A stretch of DNA of 64,000 nt from DATARH01 sp963773625 (lineage in GTDB: Bacteria; Pseudomonadota; Alphaproteobacteria; ATCC43930; CGMCC-115725). The stretch covers positions 1-64,000 of the forward strand of contig CAVZCJ010000008.1 in the NCBI GenBank assembly GCA_963773625.1, read 5' to 3'. The stretch's first letter is position 1; each line of letters opens with the position of its first letter. This document shows, in pieces, positions 8,409-18,299 of the stretch. A model generated the notes under the pieces. It did no database searches and was not told the origin of the DNA. It worked only from the letters and a program-made list of their open reading frames with translations. Position numbers and translations under genes: made by a program.

Positions 8409-10406
8409 GTGTTAATCGCAATACTCGCCTCCTTATTGTGCTACGCGGCTGCAGTCACCGCCGCTGTCATCGGGCAGCGTCGGGGATTGGTGGTTGTCTA
8501 CGCCCTTAGCGGTCTCGGTGGCAGCATCGGCGCGGTAGCCAGTGTGGCGTTCCTCGGCGGCCACGCCGTGCCGGTTGAGGCGATCCTCCCTCTCGGCCTG
8601 CCCTTTGTCGGCGCCCATTTCCGGGTCGACGCGCTATCGGCGTATTTCTTGCTGGTGGTGAATGCCGGCGCAGCCGTGATTAGCGTCTATGCCTTGGAAT
8701 ACGGGCAACACGACGAAGAGCCCGGGCGCGTGCTGCCGTTCTATCCCGCATTCCTGGCCGGGATGAATCTGGTGGTGATCGCCAGCGACGCGTTCACGTT
8801 TCTGGTCAGCTGGGAGTTCATGTCGCTGACGTCATGGCTCCTGGTCTTGGCCAATCACAAGCAAAAGGACACTGCCTCTGGCGCGTTCCTTTATCTCGTG
8901 ATGGCGAGCTTTGGTACGGGGGCGATGATCCTCGCCTTCGGCCTGCTATCGGGAGGTGTCGGCTCCTACGCATTTGCCGATATGCGTGGCGCCGCGCTGG
9001 GACCGGCGAAAAGCGCAACACTGTTCGCCTTGGTGCTCATCGGTGCCGGCTCCAAGGCTGGAATGGTGCCGCTGCATGTCTGGCTTCCTCCCGCTCACGC
9101 GGCGGCTCCGAGCCACGTCTCGGCGCTGATGAGCGGCATCATGACGAAGGTCGCGATCTATGGTCTCCTCCGTCTGCTTTTCGACTTGGCCGGGCCGCCG
9201 CAGTGGTGGTGGGGGGTGGTCGTGCTGCTGCTCGGTGGCGTCACGGCGCTCGTCGGCGTGCTTTACGCGGTGATGCAGCACGATCTAAAGCGGCTACTTG
9301 CCTATCATACGGTCGAGAATATCGGGATCATCATCATCGGCCTGGGGCTCGCCCTCGCCTTTCGCGCCAACCATTTCGATACGCTCGCCGTCTTGGCGTT
9401 GTCAGCAGCCCTGCTTCATGTGCTGAACCACGCGACCTTCAAGAGCCTGCTATTCCTGGGTTCGGGCGCCATTCTTGTCGCCACCGGCGAGCGGGACATG
9501 GAGCGGCTTGGCGGGCTGATCCATCGCATGCCAACCACAGCCTTTGTTTTTCTAATCGGAGCGGTGGCGATCTCCGCCCTACCGCCCTTTAACGGCTTCG
9601 TTTCAGAATGGCTAACATTCCAGGCGATCCTGAACGGCTCGCTGCTGCCGCAATGGCTGCTCAAATTTGCCGTGCCGATCGTCGGTGCAATGCTGGCGCT
9701 CGCCGCAGCGCTCGCGGCGGTGTGTTTCGTAAAGGTCTACGGGGTCGTCTTTCTGGGCCGCCCGCGCAGTCCCACCGCCGAAGCGGCGCATGAGATGGGC
9801 TTGTGGATGGGCGTACCAATGGCGGTGCTTGCCGCGATCTGCACTGTGGTCGGCGTCCTACCGCAGGCAATCCTTGACCTGTTGCGCCCGGTTGCAACGG
9901 GATTGTGGCCCGACGATACGCCTGCTCCGCCATTCGATTGGCTGTGGCTAACGCCGCTCGGCGCCGATCGCAGCTCGTATAGCGGCGGCATCGCTCTCTG
10001 CGCCATAGCGCTGCTGACGGTCATGCTGGTCGCGGTAATCCATCGCTTTGCTTCGGACCGTGTCCGTCGCGGGCCGGCGTGGGATTGCGGTTTTCCCGAT
10101 CCGCGGCCCGAAACCCAATACACCGCCAGCAGCTTTGCCCAGCCGATCCGCCGTATCTTCGGTTCGGTCGTCTTTAGCGCCCGCGAGCATATCGATATGC
10201 CGGAACCCGGCGAAGTGCGCCCCGCCCGGCTCGTTGTGACCATGCGCGATCCCGTGTGGGACGGGCTTTACCTGCCAATTGCTGCGGCGATCTCCTGGCT
10301 GGCCGACCACGTCAACGTGATGCAGTTTCAAACGATCCGCCGCTATCTGAGCCTAATGTTCGGGGCGCTGGTGTTGCTTCTGCTCGTGGTGGCGCTGAGC
10401 CAATGA
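8409..10406 (+). CDS. hyfB: Hydrogenase-4 component B-like antiporter subunit
   Basis: Polytopic inner-membrane subunit of the proton-conducting antiporter type (NuoL/MrpA/HyfB). 665 residues from a GTG. The conserved antiporter core is present: Glu136 in SWEFMSLTSWLL, Lys216 in GSKAGMVPLHVWLPPAHAAA and Lys247 in MTKVAIYGLLR. The long C-terminal extension (GPAWDCGFP...ASSFAQPIRRIFG) is typical of HyfB and not of NuoL. It is the first gene of hyfBCEFG-hyfI and overlaps the next gene by four bases (ATGA). Expected to move H+ or Na+ coupled to electron transfer in the peripheral arm. Confidence 0.9.
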   Translation: MLIAILASLLCYAAAVTAAVIGQRRGLVVVYALSGLGGSIGAVASVAFLGGHAVPVEAILPLGLPFVGAHFRVDALSAYFLLVVNAGAAVISVYALEYGQHDEEPGRVLPFYPAFLAGMNLVVIASDAFTFLVSWEFMSLTSWLLVLANHKQKDTASGAFLYLVMASFGTGAMILAFGLLSGGVGSYAFADMRGAALGPAKSATLFALVLIGAGSKAGMVPLHVWLPPAHAAAPSHVSALMSGIMTKVAIYGLLRLLFDLAGPPQWWWGVVVLLLGGVTALVGVLYAVMQHDLKRLLAYHTVENIGIIIIGLGLALAFRANHFDTLAVLALSAALLHVLNHATFKSLLFLGSGAILVATGERDMERLGGLIHRMPTTAFVFLIGAVAISALPPFNGFVSEWLTFQAILNGSLLPQWLLKFAVPIVGAMLALAAALAAVCFVKVYGVVFLGRPRSPTAEAAHEMGLWMGVPMAVLAAICTVVGVLPQAILDLLRPVATGLWPDDTPAPPFDWLWLTPLGADRSSYSGGIALCAIALLTVMLVAVIHRFASDRVRRGPAWDCGFPDPRPETQYTASSFAQPIRRIFGSVVFSAREHIDMPEPGEVRPARLVVTMRDPVWDGLYLPIAAAISWLADHVNVMQFQTIRRYLSLMFGALVLLLLVVALSQ

Positions 10407-11350
10407 CCCGAATCGCGCCGGAGATCGTGCAGCTAGTGCTGCTTGCCGGGCTGGCGCCGCTGCTGACCGGCTTTGTCCGCAAGGTCAAGGCGCGGGTGCT
10501 CGGCCGGATCGGCCCAGGCCTCTTACAGCCCTATCGCGATCTCCTGCGCCTGTTGCGCAAGGAAGTCGTGCTGGCGCCGAACGCGTCCTGGCTGTTTCGG
10601 ACTAGCCCGTATCTGATCTTCGCCGCGATCTGGTTCGCGGCAACCATTGTGCCAACCTTTGCCACCGGTCTCATGCTGAGCCGCGCCGGTGACCTCATCG
10701 CGATTGTCGCGCTCCTCGGCACCGCCCGTTTCGCGCTGGCTCTGGCCGGAATGGATATTGGCACCAGCTTTGGCGGCATCGGATCCAGCCGCGAGATGAT
10801 GATCGCCTCGCTCGCTGAGCCGGCAATGCTGATGGTCACCTTCACCGTCGCTTTGCTCGTCCACTCAACGTCGCTGCCCCACATTGCCGAGTTCGTGCTG
10901 TCGCAAGCGGTCGGCGTGCGCGTGTCGTTGGCGCTCGGGTTGGTTTCGTTGGTGATGGTCGCAATTGCGGAGAACGCGCGGGTCCCGATCGACAACCCCG
11001 CGACACATCTCGAGCTGACGATGGTTCACGAGGCGATGATCCTCGAATATTCGGGCCGCCACCTTGCTCTTATCGAGGCGGGAGCGATGCTGAAGCTGGT
11101 CCTTTACGTATCGCTTATTGCGAGCGTCTTTGCCCCATGGGGGATGGCCGTCGGAGTGCCCGACATGCGCGGCCTCGCGCTCGGGCTCGCCAGCTACATC
11201 GTCAAGCTCGCCGTCGGCGGCGCCCTCCTGGGGATTTTTGAAACCGCGATTGCGAAAATGCGCGTGTTCCGGGTGGCGGAGTTTCTCGGTGCCTCGCTGC
11301 TGCTGGGCACGCTCGCCGCAATCTTCCTCTATGTCTCGCAGGTCATTTGA
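10403..11350 (+). CDS. hyfC: Hydrogenase-4 component C-like subunit
   Basis: NuoH/HyfC-family membrane subunit of 315 residues that anchors the peripheral arm and forms its quinone-site-like interface. Conserved pieces: GRIGPGLLQPYRDLLRLLRK near the N-terminus, a run of about eight hydrophobic helices, and RVPIDNPATHLELTMVHEAM, the signature cytoplasmic loop. The ATG at 10403 overlaps the hyfB stop; the stop overlaps the next ATG by one base. An open frame extends upstream inside hyfB but lacks family similarity. Confidence 0.9.
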   Translation: MTRIAPEIVQLVLLAGLAPLLTGFVRKVKARVLGRIGPGLLQPYRDLLRLLRKEVVLAPNASWLFRTSPYLIFAAIWFAATIVPTFATGLMLSRAGDLIAIVALLGTARFALALAGMDIGTSFGGIGSSREMMIASLAEPAMLMVTFTVALLVHSTSLPHIAEFVLSQAVGVRVSLALGLVSLVMVAIAENARVPIDNPATHLELTMVHEAMILEYSGRHLALIEAGAMLKLVLYVSLIASVFAPWGMAVGVPDMRGLALGLASYIVKLAVGGALLGIFETAIAKMRVFRVAEFLGASLLLGTLAAIFLYVSQVI

Positions 11351-12021
11351 TGCCAATAGTTACTCCTTCCGGCTACGACATCGCTCATCTGCTCGACACT
11401 GGCGTGCTGATTCTCAGCTTTGCCTTCCTCTATCAGCGGCGCTTGTTCGGCATCTTGAAGACTTACAGCGTTCAGGCGCTGCTGCTCGCCGCCGCCGCCG
11501 CCTGGCAGGCGCACGCCCAGGGCGCTCCGCATCTCTACATCACCGCTGGGATAGCGCTCGTCTTCAAGGCGATCGTCATTCCGATCGCGCTGCACCGGAT
11601 CATCATTCACCTCAAGATCCAACGGACGATCGAGACCGTGATCGGTATCGGCCCCACCCTAATCGTCGGCGTGGCGTTGGTCGGATTGTCGATTTGGCTG
11701 GTGCTGCCGGTCACGGCGTCGTCGGGTGCACTCACCAGGGAAAGCCTAGCCATCGCGCTGTCCATCGTCCTGCTCGGCCTTCTGATGATGATTACACGCC
11801 GCAACGCGGTGAGCCAGGTCGTGGGATTCATGTCGATGGAGAACGGCCTTATCCTTGCCGCCGTCGGGGTCAAGGGGATGCCGCTTGTCGTCGAGCTGAG
11901 CGCCGCGTTTTCGGTGATGGTCGCCTTCATCATATTCGGCGTTTTCTTTTTCCACATCCGCGAGCGCTTTGACACGCTCGACGTGCACGATATGGAGAAA
12001 TTCCGCGGGGAACAGCGTTGA
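11350..12021 (+). CDS. hyfE: Hydrogenase-4 component E-like subunit
   Basis: 223-residue membrane protein of the HyfE type, related to NuoK/MrpC. Several hydrophobic helices; the conserved middle (RRNAVSQVVGFMSMENGLIL) and the ending acidic tail (FDTLDVHDMEKFRG) match HyfE. The ATG overlaps the last base of the hyfC stop, and its own stop overlaps a TTG start of hyfF by four bases, so translation is coupled throughout. Confidence 0.88.
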   Translation: MPIVTPSGYDIAHLLDTGVLILSFAFLYQRRLFGILKTYSVQALLLAAAAAWQAHAQGAPHLYITAGIALVFKAIVIPIALHRIIIHLKIQRTIETVIGIGPTLIVGVALVGLSIWLVLPVTASSGALTRESLAIALSIVLLGLLMMITRRNAVSQVVGFMSMENGLILAAVGVKGMPLVVELSAAFSVMVAFIIFGVFFFHIRERFDTLDVHDMEKFRGEQR

Positions 12022-13451
12022 ACCCTGTTCTGTTCGTGGTCGGTATTCCGGCGATAGCCGGCATTCTACTGGCCTTTATTCCGCGCTACCGGCCTGCCGC
12101 CCAGGGTAATGTCTTCGCATCTGGGTTAACATTTGTGGCAAGTCTCACGCTCTTTTTCGACCGGCCCGCGACGACGGCGTTTATCCTCATCGACGATTTC
12201 AATATCTACTTGATCGCACTGACGGCTTTTGTCGCCTTTACGACCAGTCTGTTCAGCGCCCGTTACATTATTCACGAGGTGGAAATTGGCCGTCTGCAGA
12301 CGGCCAATCTGCGCTTCTACCATGCGATGTATCAGGGCTTCATCTTCACCATGCTCATGGTGCTGACCTCGAACAATTTGGGCGTGATGTGGGTATCGCT
12401 CGAAGGGGCGACCCTGACGACTGTACTAATGGTCGGACTCTATCGCACCCATGAAGCGCTGGAAGCGGCCTGGAAATATTTCATTCTGTGCGGCGTCGGT
12501 ATCGCCCTCGCGCTTTTCGGCACCACGCTGATGTATCTTGCCGCCCAGCCGGTGATGGGAGAAGGCCTGCCGGCGATGACCTGGTCGGAGCTGTTGCCCC
12601 GGGTCGGCGAGTTCAGCCCCGCCATCCTCAATCTGGCCTTCGTGTTCCTGCTGGTCGGATACGGTACTAAGGTTGGTCTGGCGCCGCTCCATGCCTGGCT
12701 GCCCGACGCCCATGCGGAAGGCCCGACCCCGATTTCGGCTGTACTTTCGGGGCTGCTGCTCAACGTTGCGCTCTATATCGTGCTGCGCTTTAAGATCTTG
12801 CTCACCGCGAACGCGAACGCGCTATCGCCTGGGCCGCTGATGGTGACGATGGGACTGAGCTCGCTGCTGCTGGCGAGCATCATGCTGTACCGTCGGCGCG
12901 ACATCAAACGCATGTTCGCCTATTCGTCGATTGAGCATATGGGGATCATCACGTTCGCGTTCGGCATGGGCGGCCCGCTCGCGAATTTCGCAGGGCTCCT
13001 GCACATGACCATGCACAGCCTGACCAAATCGGCGATCTTCTTCGCCGTGGGCCACATTTCGCAGGTCAAGGGGACGCAGAAGATCGCCGATATTAGGGGT
13101 CTGACCAGCAGCCAGCCGCTCCTGGGCTGGGCGCTCGTCATCGGCGTGGTGGCGATAGCGGGACTGCCGCCTTTTGGTGTGTTTATGAGCGAATTCCTGG
13201 TGCTCACCAGCACCTTCGGCCGCCAGCCGGTGCTGGCGTTGCTCGTGCTCTTCGCTCTGCTGGTGGGTTTCGGCGCGCTGATATGGCATCTGCAACATCT
13301 TGCCTTTGGGCCGGGGGAGGGGGGTGAGAAGGCAAGCTCGCTGGCGCTGTTGCCGCTCTTTATCCACTTCGGCTTGGTGCTGACGGCAGGCATCTATCTT
13401 CCTGGCTCGCTTGTGACCTGGTTCCAAAACGTCGCGCGATTGCTTGGCTAG
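12018..13451 (+). CDS. hyfF: Hydrogenase-4 component F-like antiporter subunit
   Basis: Second antiporter-type subunit (NuoN/MrpD/HyfF), 477 residues from a TTG that overlaps the hyfE stop. Core motifs: the Glu in VSLEGATLTT, GTKVGLAPLHAWLPDAHAEG with Lys, and RRDIKRMFAYSSIEHMG. Around 13-14 hydrophobic segments. With HyfB this gives two candidate ion channels in the complex. The next gene begins about 36 bases later, the only real gap in the operon. Confidence 0.9.
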   Translation: MNPVLFVVGIPAIAGILLAFIPRYRPAAQGNVFASGLTFVASLTLFFDRPATTAFILIDDFNIYLIALTAFVAFTTSLFSARYIIHEVEIGRLQTANLRFYHAMYQGFIFTMLMVLTSNNLGVMWVSLEGATLTTVLMVGLYRTHEALEAAWKYFILCGVGIALALFGTTLMYLAAQPVMGEGLPAMTWSELLPRVGEFSPAILNLAFVFLLVGYGTKVGLAPLHAWLPDAHAEGPTPISAVLSGLLLNVALYIVLRFKILLTANANALSPGPLMVTMGLSSLLLASIMLYRRRDIKRMFAYSSIEHMGIITFAFGMGGPLANFAGLLHMTMHSLTKSAIFFAVGHISQVKGTQKIADIRGLTSSQPLLGWALVIGVVAIAGLPPFGVFMSEFLVLTSTFGRQPVLALLVLFALLVGFGALIWHLQHLAFGPGEGGEKASSLALLPLFIHFGLVLTAGIYLPGSLVTWFQNVARLLG

Positions 13452-13487
13452 GAAAGCGGACGATGGACATTCGATAACTCCGCGCTG

Positions 13488-14986
13488 TTGTCCTTTCTTG
13501 CCGTTGGCGAACCTGCGCCCCAGCAACCGTGGCCCCGCTACCGGCTGAGCCGGGATCAGTGGATCGGCCTGGTCATGCACCTGACGGTCGCCGACTGGTC
13601 CCTGCTTGCCTTATGGGGCGACACGGCCGCCGTGCATGTCGCGCTTTACGATCCGGATTCCAGGGCGATCGGCGTTGCCTCGCTCATCTGCCCGGACGGG
13701 CATTTCCCGTCGCTTTCCGGCGTCCGGCCAGGGGCCCTTCGACTTGAGCGCGCGGCGCAGGATCTATTTGGCCTGACTGCCGACGGCCTCGAAGATGCGC
13801 GTCCCTGGCTCGATCACGGACAATGGCCGGAATCGCATCCGCAGATGGCCCAGCCGCAACCGGCGGTGCCGCGGCCCGCTACCCAATATGCGTTTCTTCC
13901 GGTCGAGGGCGAGGGTATCCACCAGATAGCGGTCGGTCCGGTCCATGCCGGCATCATCGAACCGGGCGGGTTCCGCTTCCATTGCAACGGCGAAGCGGTC
14001 GTGCGCCTCGAAGAGCGATTGGGGTACACCCACAAGGGCATCGAGCGGCTGATGGTCGGCCAGCCCCCCGGCGGGGCATCCCGTATAGCCGCTCGGCTCT
14101 CAGGCGACAGCACCGTCGCGTGTTCGCTGGCGTTCGCGCGCGCGGCCGAGGCGGCGACAGGCACCGCGGTGCCGGTGCGCGCAATTTATCTTCGGGCGTT
14201 GATGGGGGAACTCGAACGCATCGCCAATCACCTGGGTGATATCGGGGCGATCTGCAACGACGCGGCTTTCGCATTTATGCTCGCCCATTTCAGCGTACTG
14301 CGCGAGGACGTGTTGCGCGCCGCCCAGGCCTGTTTCGGCCATCGTCTTATGATGGATTGCGTGGTGCCGGGCGGCGTTGCGTGCGACCTCGACACCGAGG
14401 GGGTCGCGCGGCTGCGTGAACTGTCGCGCACCTGCGTGCGCGGCATGCCAAGCTGCTTGCCGTCTACGATGACAAACCCTCATTGCTCGACCGCACCGTC
14501 GGCACCGGCGTCGTCAGCACCGAACTCGCTCTCCGGTTTGCCGCCGGCGGCTATGTCGGGCGGGCGTCCGGCCGCGATTTCGATGCGCGCCGTGATCCGG
14601 GTTATCCACCCTATGCGGACCTCGAATTTGTCGTGCCGGTAATGACAGACGGCGACGTGAACAGCCGGTTGTTGGTGCGGGCACGCGAGATCGAAGCAAG
14701 TCTCGGCCTCATCGAGCAGATGCTCGACAAACTGCCAAGTGGTGACATCCGGGTGCCGGTCGACAGCGGCGCAGGGGAGGGGATAGCGCTTGTCGAGGGA
14801 TTCCGTGGCGATTATTTCGCCTGGGTGGCGCTCGACGAGGGCGGCAAGGTCCGCCGCGCGCACTTGCGGGATCCGTCCTGGTTCCAGTGGCCGTTGATCG
14901 AAGCCGCCGTCGAAAACAACATCGTTGCCGATTTCCCCTTGTGCAACAAATCATTTAACTGTTCGTACTCAGGCCACGATCTCTGA
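13488..14986 (+). pseudogene. hyfG: Hydrogenase-4 large-subunit-like protein, no NiFe ligands, frameshifted
   Basis: HyfG/HycE-type protein: a NuoC-like N-terminal domain (residues 1-120) fused to a NuoD/large-subunit domain. Two features stand out. First, where hydrogenases have RxCGxC, this has RLSGDS (residues 203-208), and where they have DPCxSC near the end this has NCSYSG, so all four Ni-binding cysteines are missing. Second, the frame breaks near 14432: residues to about 311 are in one frame and VYDDKPSLLDRTVGTGVV onward (to 14986) in another; one added C restores it. If the break is a base-call error, the product is an intact Ehr-type subunit and not a hydrogenase. Confidence 0.85.
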
Positions 14987-14989
14987 ATC

Positions 14990-15508
14990 ATGTGGAAAAT
15001 CCTTGGACGTACCCTGATCTCAAAGCCGCTGCCGATCGGCGCGCCGGCGCTCGAGGAAGCACATCTCGAAGAGTTGGCGCGGCAGCTCGGCGAGAGGGCG
15101 CGCTCCAAGCTCGGCCGCAGCCTCTCCATTCGCGAAGTCGATGCCGGGTCCTGCAACGGCTGCGAACTTGAAATTCACGCACTCAACAATCCCTATTACG
15201 ATCTCGAGCGCTTCGGCCTGCGCTTTGTCGCCTCGCCGCGCCACGCCGACGTGCTGTTGGTGACGGGGCCGGTCACCGGCAACATGCGCGAGGCGCTGGA
15301 GCGCACCTACGCGGCGACGCCTGATCCGAAATGGGTGGTGGCGGTTGGCGACTGCGCCTTCGATGGCGGCATTTTCGCCGATGGTTATGCCGTCATAGAT
15401 GGCGTCGGGAAGGTCGTGCCGGTTGACCTGCATATCCGCGGCTGCCCGCCATCGCCCGTGCAACTCCTCGCGGGACTGCTCGCGCTGATCGAGCTGCATG
15501 GGAGCTGA
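14990..15508 (+). CDS. hyfI: Hydrogenase-4 small-subunit-like (NuoB/HyfI) protein
   Basis: 172-residue iron-sulfur protein of the NuoB/HyfI family. All four ligands of the proximal 4Fe-4S cluster are present: Cys55 and Cys58 in GSCNGCELE, Cys122 in VGDCAFDGG and Cys152 in IRGCPPSP. It starts three bases after the hyfG stop and closes the operon. Because the cluster is kept while the large-subunit Ni site is lost, electrons may be exchanged with quinone or another carrier instead of H2. No hyfA/hyfH ferredoxin-like subunit, hyfR or formate dehydrogenase is next to it. Confidence 0.88.
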   Translation: MWKILGRTLISKPLPIGAPALEEAHLEELARQLGERARSKLGRSLSIREVDAGSCNGCELEIHALNNPYYDLERFGLRFVASPRHADVLLVTGPVTGNMREALERTYAATPDPKWVVAVGDCAFDGGIFADGYAVIDGVGKVVPVDLHIRGCPPSPVQLLAGLLALIELHGS

Positions 15509-15590
15509 ACGGCGCCGCCATCATTTCGCTTTCGCTGGCAGCGTCTTGTTCTTTGATCTTTTAATCACTCATGGCCCGTGACTATATATC

Positions 15591-15628
15591 CATATGCAAA
15601 CTATCAAGAATGTCAGGCACTGCATATG
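15591..15628. promoter_or_regulatory. 8-bp inverted repeat, possible operator
   Basis: CATATGCA at 15591-15598 and TGCATATG at 15621-15628 form a perfect inverted repeat with a 22-base spacer, 80 bases after the hyfI stop. The second arm overlaps the first codons of the interrupted DUF983 gene. Possible regulator site; no factor is identified. Confidence 0.3.
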
Positions 15629-15656
15629 CCACGCTCGCTCAGCTGGAAACTCTCTC
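15610..15656 (+). pseudogene. 5' end of DUF983 gene, cut by IS1380
   Basis: ATG at 15610 opens MSGTAYATLAQLETL and then runs into the left inverted repeat of the IS1380 element. The remaining gene resumes at 17260 as LTRGFRGRCPRCGDSPLF, matching the usual DUF983 layout of a short head followed by the zinc ribbon. I infer these are two parts of one gene; the exact join is unclear because no clean target duplication is seen. Confidence 0.4.
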
Positions 15657-17259
15657 TAGCCCGGATAATTCACCAAGTCGCGTAAGGAAGGTGGCGGGAG
15701 CGGCACAAGCCGTTGGATTCGTGTATGATTTGGTTGCTGAAGCCGGATCATCCGAAGGCAACGGAGTTCGCGCCCGCCAAGGACGAAGGTACGGGGATTT
15801 TGCCGGGTTTGCCAGCGGTTGCCGGCAAGCCGGTGCATGTCGGTTTCGACGGTGGTCGGCTCACCTCGGATGCCGGCATCGTGTTGCTGTCGGCCATCGA
15901 GCAGCGGCTTGGGATCGCCGAACGGCTGGCCGCCTGCCTTGACGACCCGCGCGACCCCGACCGGGTGCGGCACGAACTTGCCGAGATGATCCGCTATCGC
16001 GCCCTGCTGATCGCAGCGGGCTATCCCGATGGCAATGATTGCGACGCCCTGCGTTGTGACCCGGCCTTCAAGATGGCGGTCGGGCGGTTGCCGCAGAGCG
16101 GTGCCGATCTGTGCTCGCAACCGACGATCAGCCGGCTGGAAAACTTGCCCGGCGCGACCGCGCTCAAACGCATGATGGCGGCGATGGTCGAGTTGTTCTG
16201 CGACAGCTTCGAGGCTGTGCCGCGACGCATCCTGCTTGATATCGACGACACCGAGGACCGGGTGCACGGCGGCCAGCAACTTGCGCTGTTCAACGCCCAC
16301 TACGACAGCCGCTGTTTCCTGCCGATCCACATTTACGAGGCGGCCACCGGCAAGCCGGTCGCCATCATCCTGCGCTCCGGCAAGACGCCGGACGGGGCCG
16401 AGGTGGCGCTGGTCTTGCGCCACGTCATCGGCCGTATCCGCGCTCGCTGGCCGGCGGTTGAGATCCTCGTGCGCGGCGACAGCCATTACGGCCGGCCCGA
16501 GGCGATGGCGTGGTGCGAGCGCCAGCGCATCGGCTACATCTTCGGGCTGGCCGCAACCCGGTGCTGCTGCGACAGGTCGGACCGCTCGCCGAGGATGCCG
16601 CCCTCGGCCGCATTGCCGGCGAGGGAGAAAAGGTCCGCCGCTACGGCGAGTTCCGCTATGCCGCCAAAAGCTGGAATGTCGAGCGCCGCGTCATCGCCCG
16701 CATCGAGGCCGGGCCTCAGGGTGCTGACAGCCGCTTCATCGTCACCAACCTGCAAGGCTTGCCCAGGGCGCTCTACGAACAGGTCTACTGCGCCAGGGGA
16801 CAGGCCGAAAACCTGATCAAGGCGCACAAGCTGCACCTCGCCTCCGACCGCACCTCCTGCCGCAAGGCGACCGCCAACCAGTTCCGCCTGTTGATCCACA
16901 CCGCCGCCTACTGGCTGATGCTGACCCTGCGCAGCCTGGCACCTCGCACATCGTTCTGGAGCGATGCCCAGTTCGACACTATCCGCCTCTGCCTGATCAA
17001 GATCGCCGGGCGGGTCACCGAGATGATCACCCGCATCAAGATCGCCTTGCCGACCGCCTATCCCTACCAGGCCAGCTTCACCGATCTCACCGGCCGCATC
17101 GCCAGCCTGCCGCCGTAAACGGCGGGGCCGGACGCCCCAACACAAACCCTTCCGCGCAACCTCAAACCCACCTCACCGCGTCGCCGACGCCGCGAAAAAC
17201 CGCGTCCGATCTCCGGCCCCACAGCGCCACCGCCAGGCCCTCATGAATGATCCAGGCTA
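15657..17259 (+). mobile_element. IS1380-family insertion sequence
   Basis: About 1.6 kb bounded by imperfect inverted repeats: left TAGCCCGGATAATTCACC from 15657, right (read inward) TAGCCTGGATCATTCATG ending at 17259. It contains one transposase frame, broken by a one-base deletion. No matching target duplication is evident in the flanks (ctct versus acgc). It separates the two pieces of a DUF983 gene. Confidence 0.8.
15725..17118 (+). pseudogene. IS1380-family transposase, frameshifted
   Basis: DDE transposase of the IS1380 family, about 465 residues if rejoined. The first part reads from ATG 15725 (TTG 15713 alternative) through HVGFDGGRLTSDAG, LLDIDDTEDRVHGGQQ and LVRGDSHYGRPEAMAW. Near 16551 the frame breaks in GLAGNPVLL, where GGCC-GCAAC appears instead of GGCC-GGCAAC. 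The second frame continues through YCARGQAENLIKAHKLHLAS with the catalytic Glu to 17118. One missing G explains the break. Not functional as written. Confidence 0.85.
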
Positions 17260-17595
17260 ACGCGTGGTTTTCGGGGCCGCTGTCCCCGCTGCGGGGACAG
17301 TCCACTGTTCCGCAGCTACGTCAAGCCTGTGGCTCACTGCGCTTCGTGCGGCGAAGCCTGGGGCGAAATGCGGGCCGATGACTTTCCGCCCTATGCGACG
17401 CTATTCATCGTAGGGCTTCTGTTCGTGCCGTTTTTCATTATCGGCGAACGCATGGACCTTTCCGTGACAGTCGAGTTGGCCGTAGGTCTGACCGCGGCCT
17501 TCGTGGCGACAATGCTCCTGCTACCCCGCTGTAAGGGGGCGATCATGGGGTTGATGTGGTCGCTTGGGCTCAGCGGCAACGAGACATCCTCCTGA
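17260..17595 (+). pseudogene. DUF983 protein, 3' part downstream of IS1380
   Basis: Small membrane protein with a four-Cys zinc ribbon (RCPRCGD then HCASCGEAW) and two hydrophobic helices (YATLFIVGLLFVPFFII; VGLTAAFVATMLLL), ending in KGAIMGLMWSLGLSG, which is the DUF983 pattern. Codons before GTG 17329 back to 17260 are in frame and encode the first zinc knuckle, so the true start lies upstream and has been cut off by the IS1380 element. A stop inside the IS end blocks readthrough. Confidence 0.7.
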
Positions 17596-17840
17596 TGACG
17601 CCCCGAGGCCAGGCCGCGCGGTTGTCAGAATAGCTATCACCATCGTTACGCCGCTCGGTTTGGGGCCGAAAAAAACTACAGCGCCCCTATTGAATCGACA
17701 GGCGAGGCGGCGGCAGTGTCTCACACCTGCGCGAGATCGCAATACTAAGGCTTGGCCGATGTCCAACAACTTAGCTATGATAGGCAAGCCTTGATTTTCG
17801 GGGCACCACAATTCGATCACCCTTTGGCGGGAGAGTTGCG

Positions 17841-18089
17841 TTGCTTACCGCAGCACAGATGAGGGCGGCGCGAGCGCTGGTCGGTATGGACCAAAGGCAT
17901 TTGGCGCAAGCGTCTGGGGTTTCGCTTCCGACCATTCAGCGGATGGAAGCCAGTAACGGCGTGGTCCGCGGTGTGATCGAAAGCCTGATGAAAGTCCTGG
18001 CCGCGCTTGAGGCCGCCGGAATTGAATTCATCAACGAAGGCGGCACCAGTGCCGGCGGCGGGCGGGGTGTCCGGCTGCGCAGGCCTTGA
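17841..18089 (+). CDS. XRE-family transcriptional regulator
   Basis: 82-residue single-domain helix-turn-helix protein: QMRAARALVGMDQRHLAQAS, VSLPTIQRMEASNG and ESLMKVLAALEAAGIEFIN, the standard small XRE/Cro-type layout in alphaproteobacteria. Expected to be a dimeric repressor. TTG at 17841 is the first start; the ATG at 17859 is an alternative. It stands alone between the DUF983 remnant and the GNAT remnant, so its target is not evident. Confidence 0.8.
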   Translation: MLTAAQMRAARALVGMDQRHLAQASGVSLPTIQRMEASNGVVRGVIESLMKVLAALEAAGIEFINEGGTSAGGGRGVRLRRP

Positions 18090-18299
18090 GTAATCAGCGC
18101 TCAAGCCGATTAATCCGTGTCGACACAACTGCTCGTTCGCCCTGCCCAGGCGACAGACGCGCACGCTTGGCCCGCGCGCTGACATCGTTACGGTGCCGAG
18201 CTCGATGGCGCGGTATCGGCCGCCATCACGGACGGGCATCTGGCTGCGGGTTCTCATGCCGGCCGAGCCGATAGGGTGTTTTCTCGCTTGCGGTACGGG

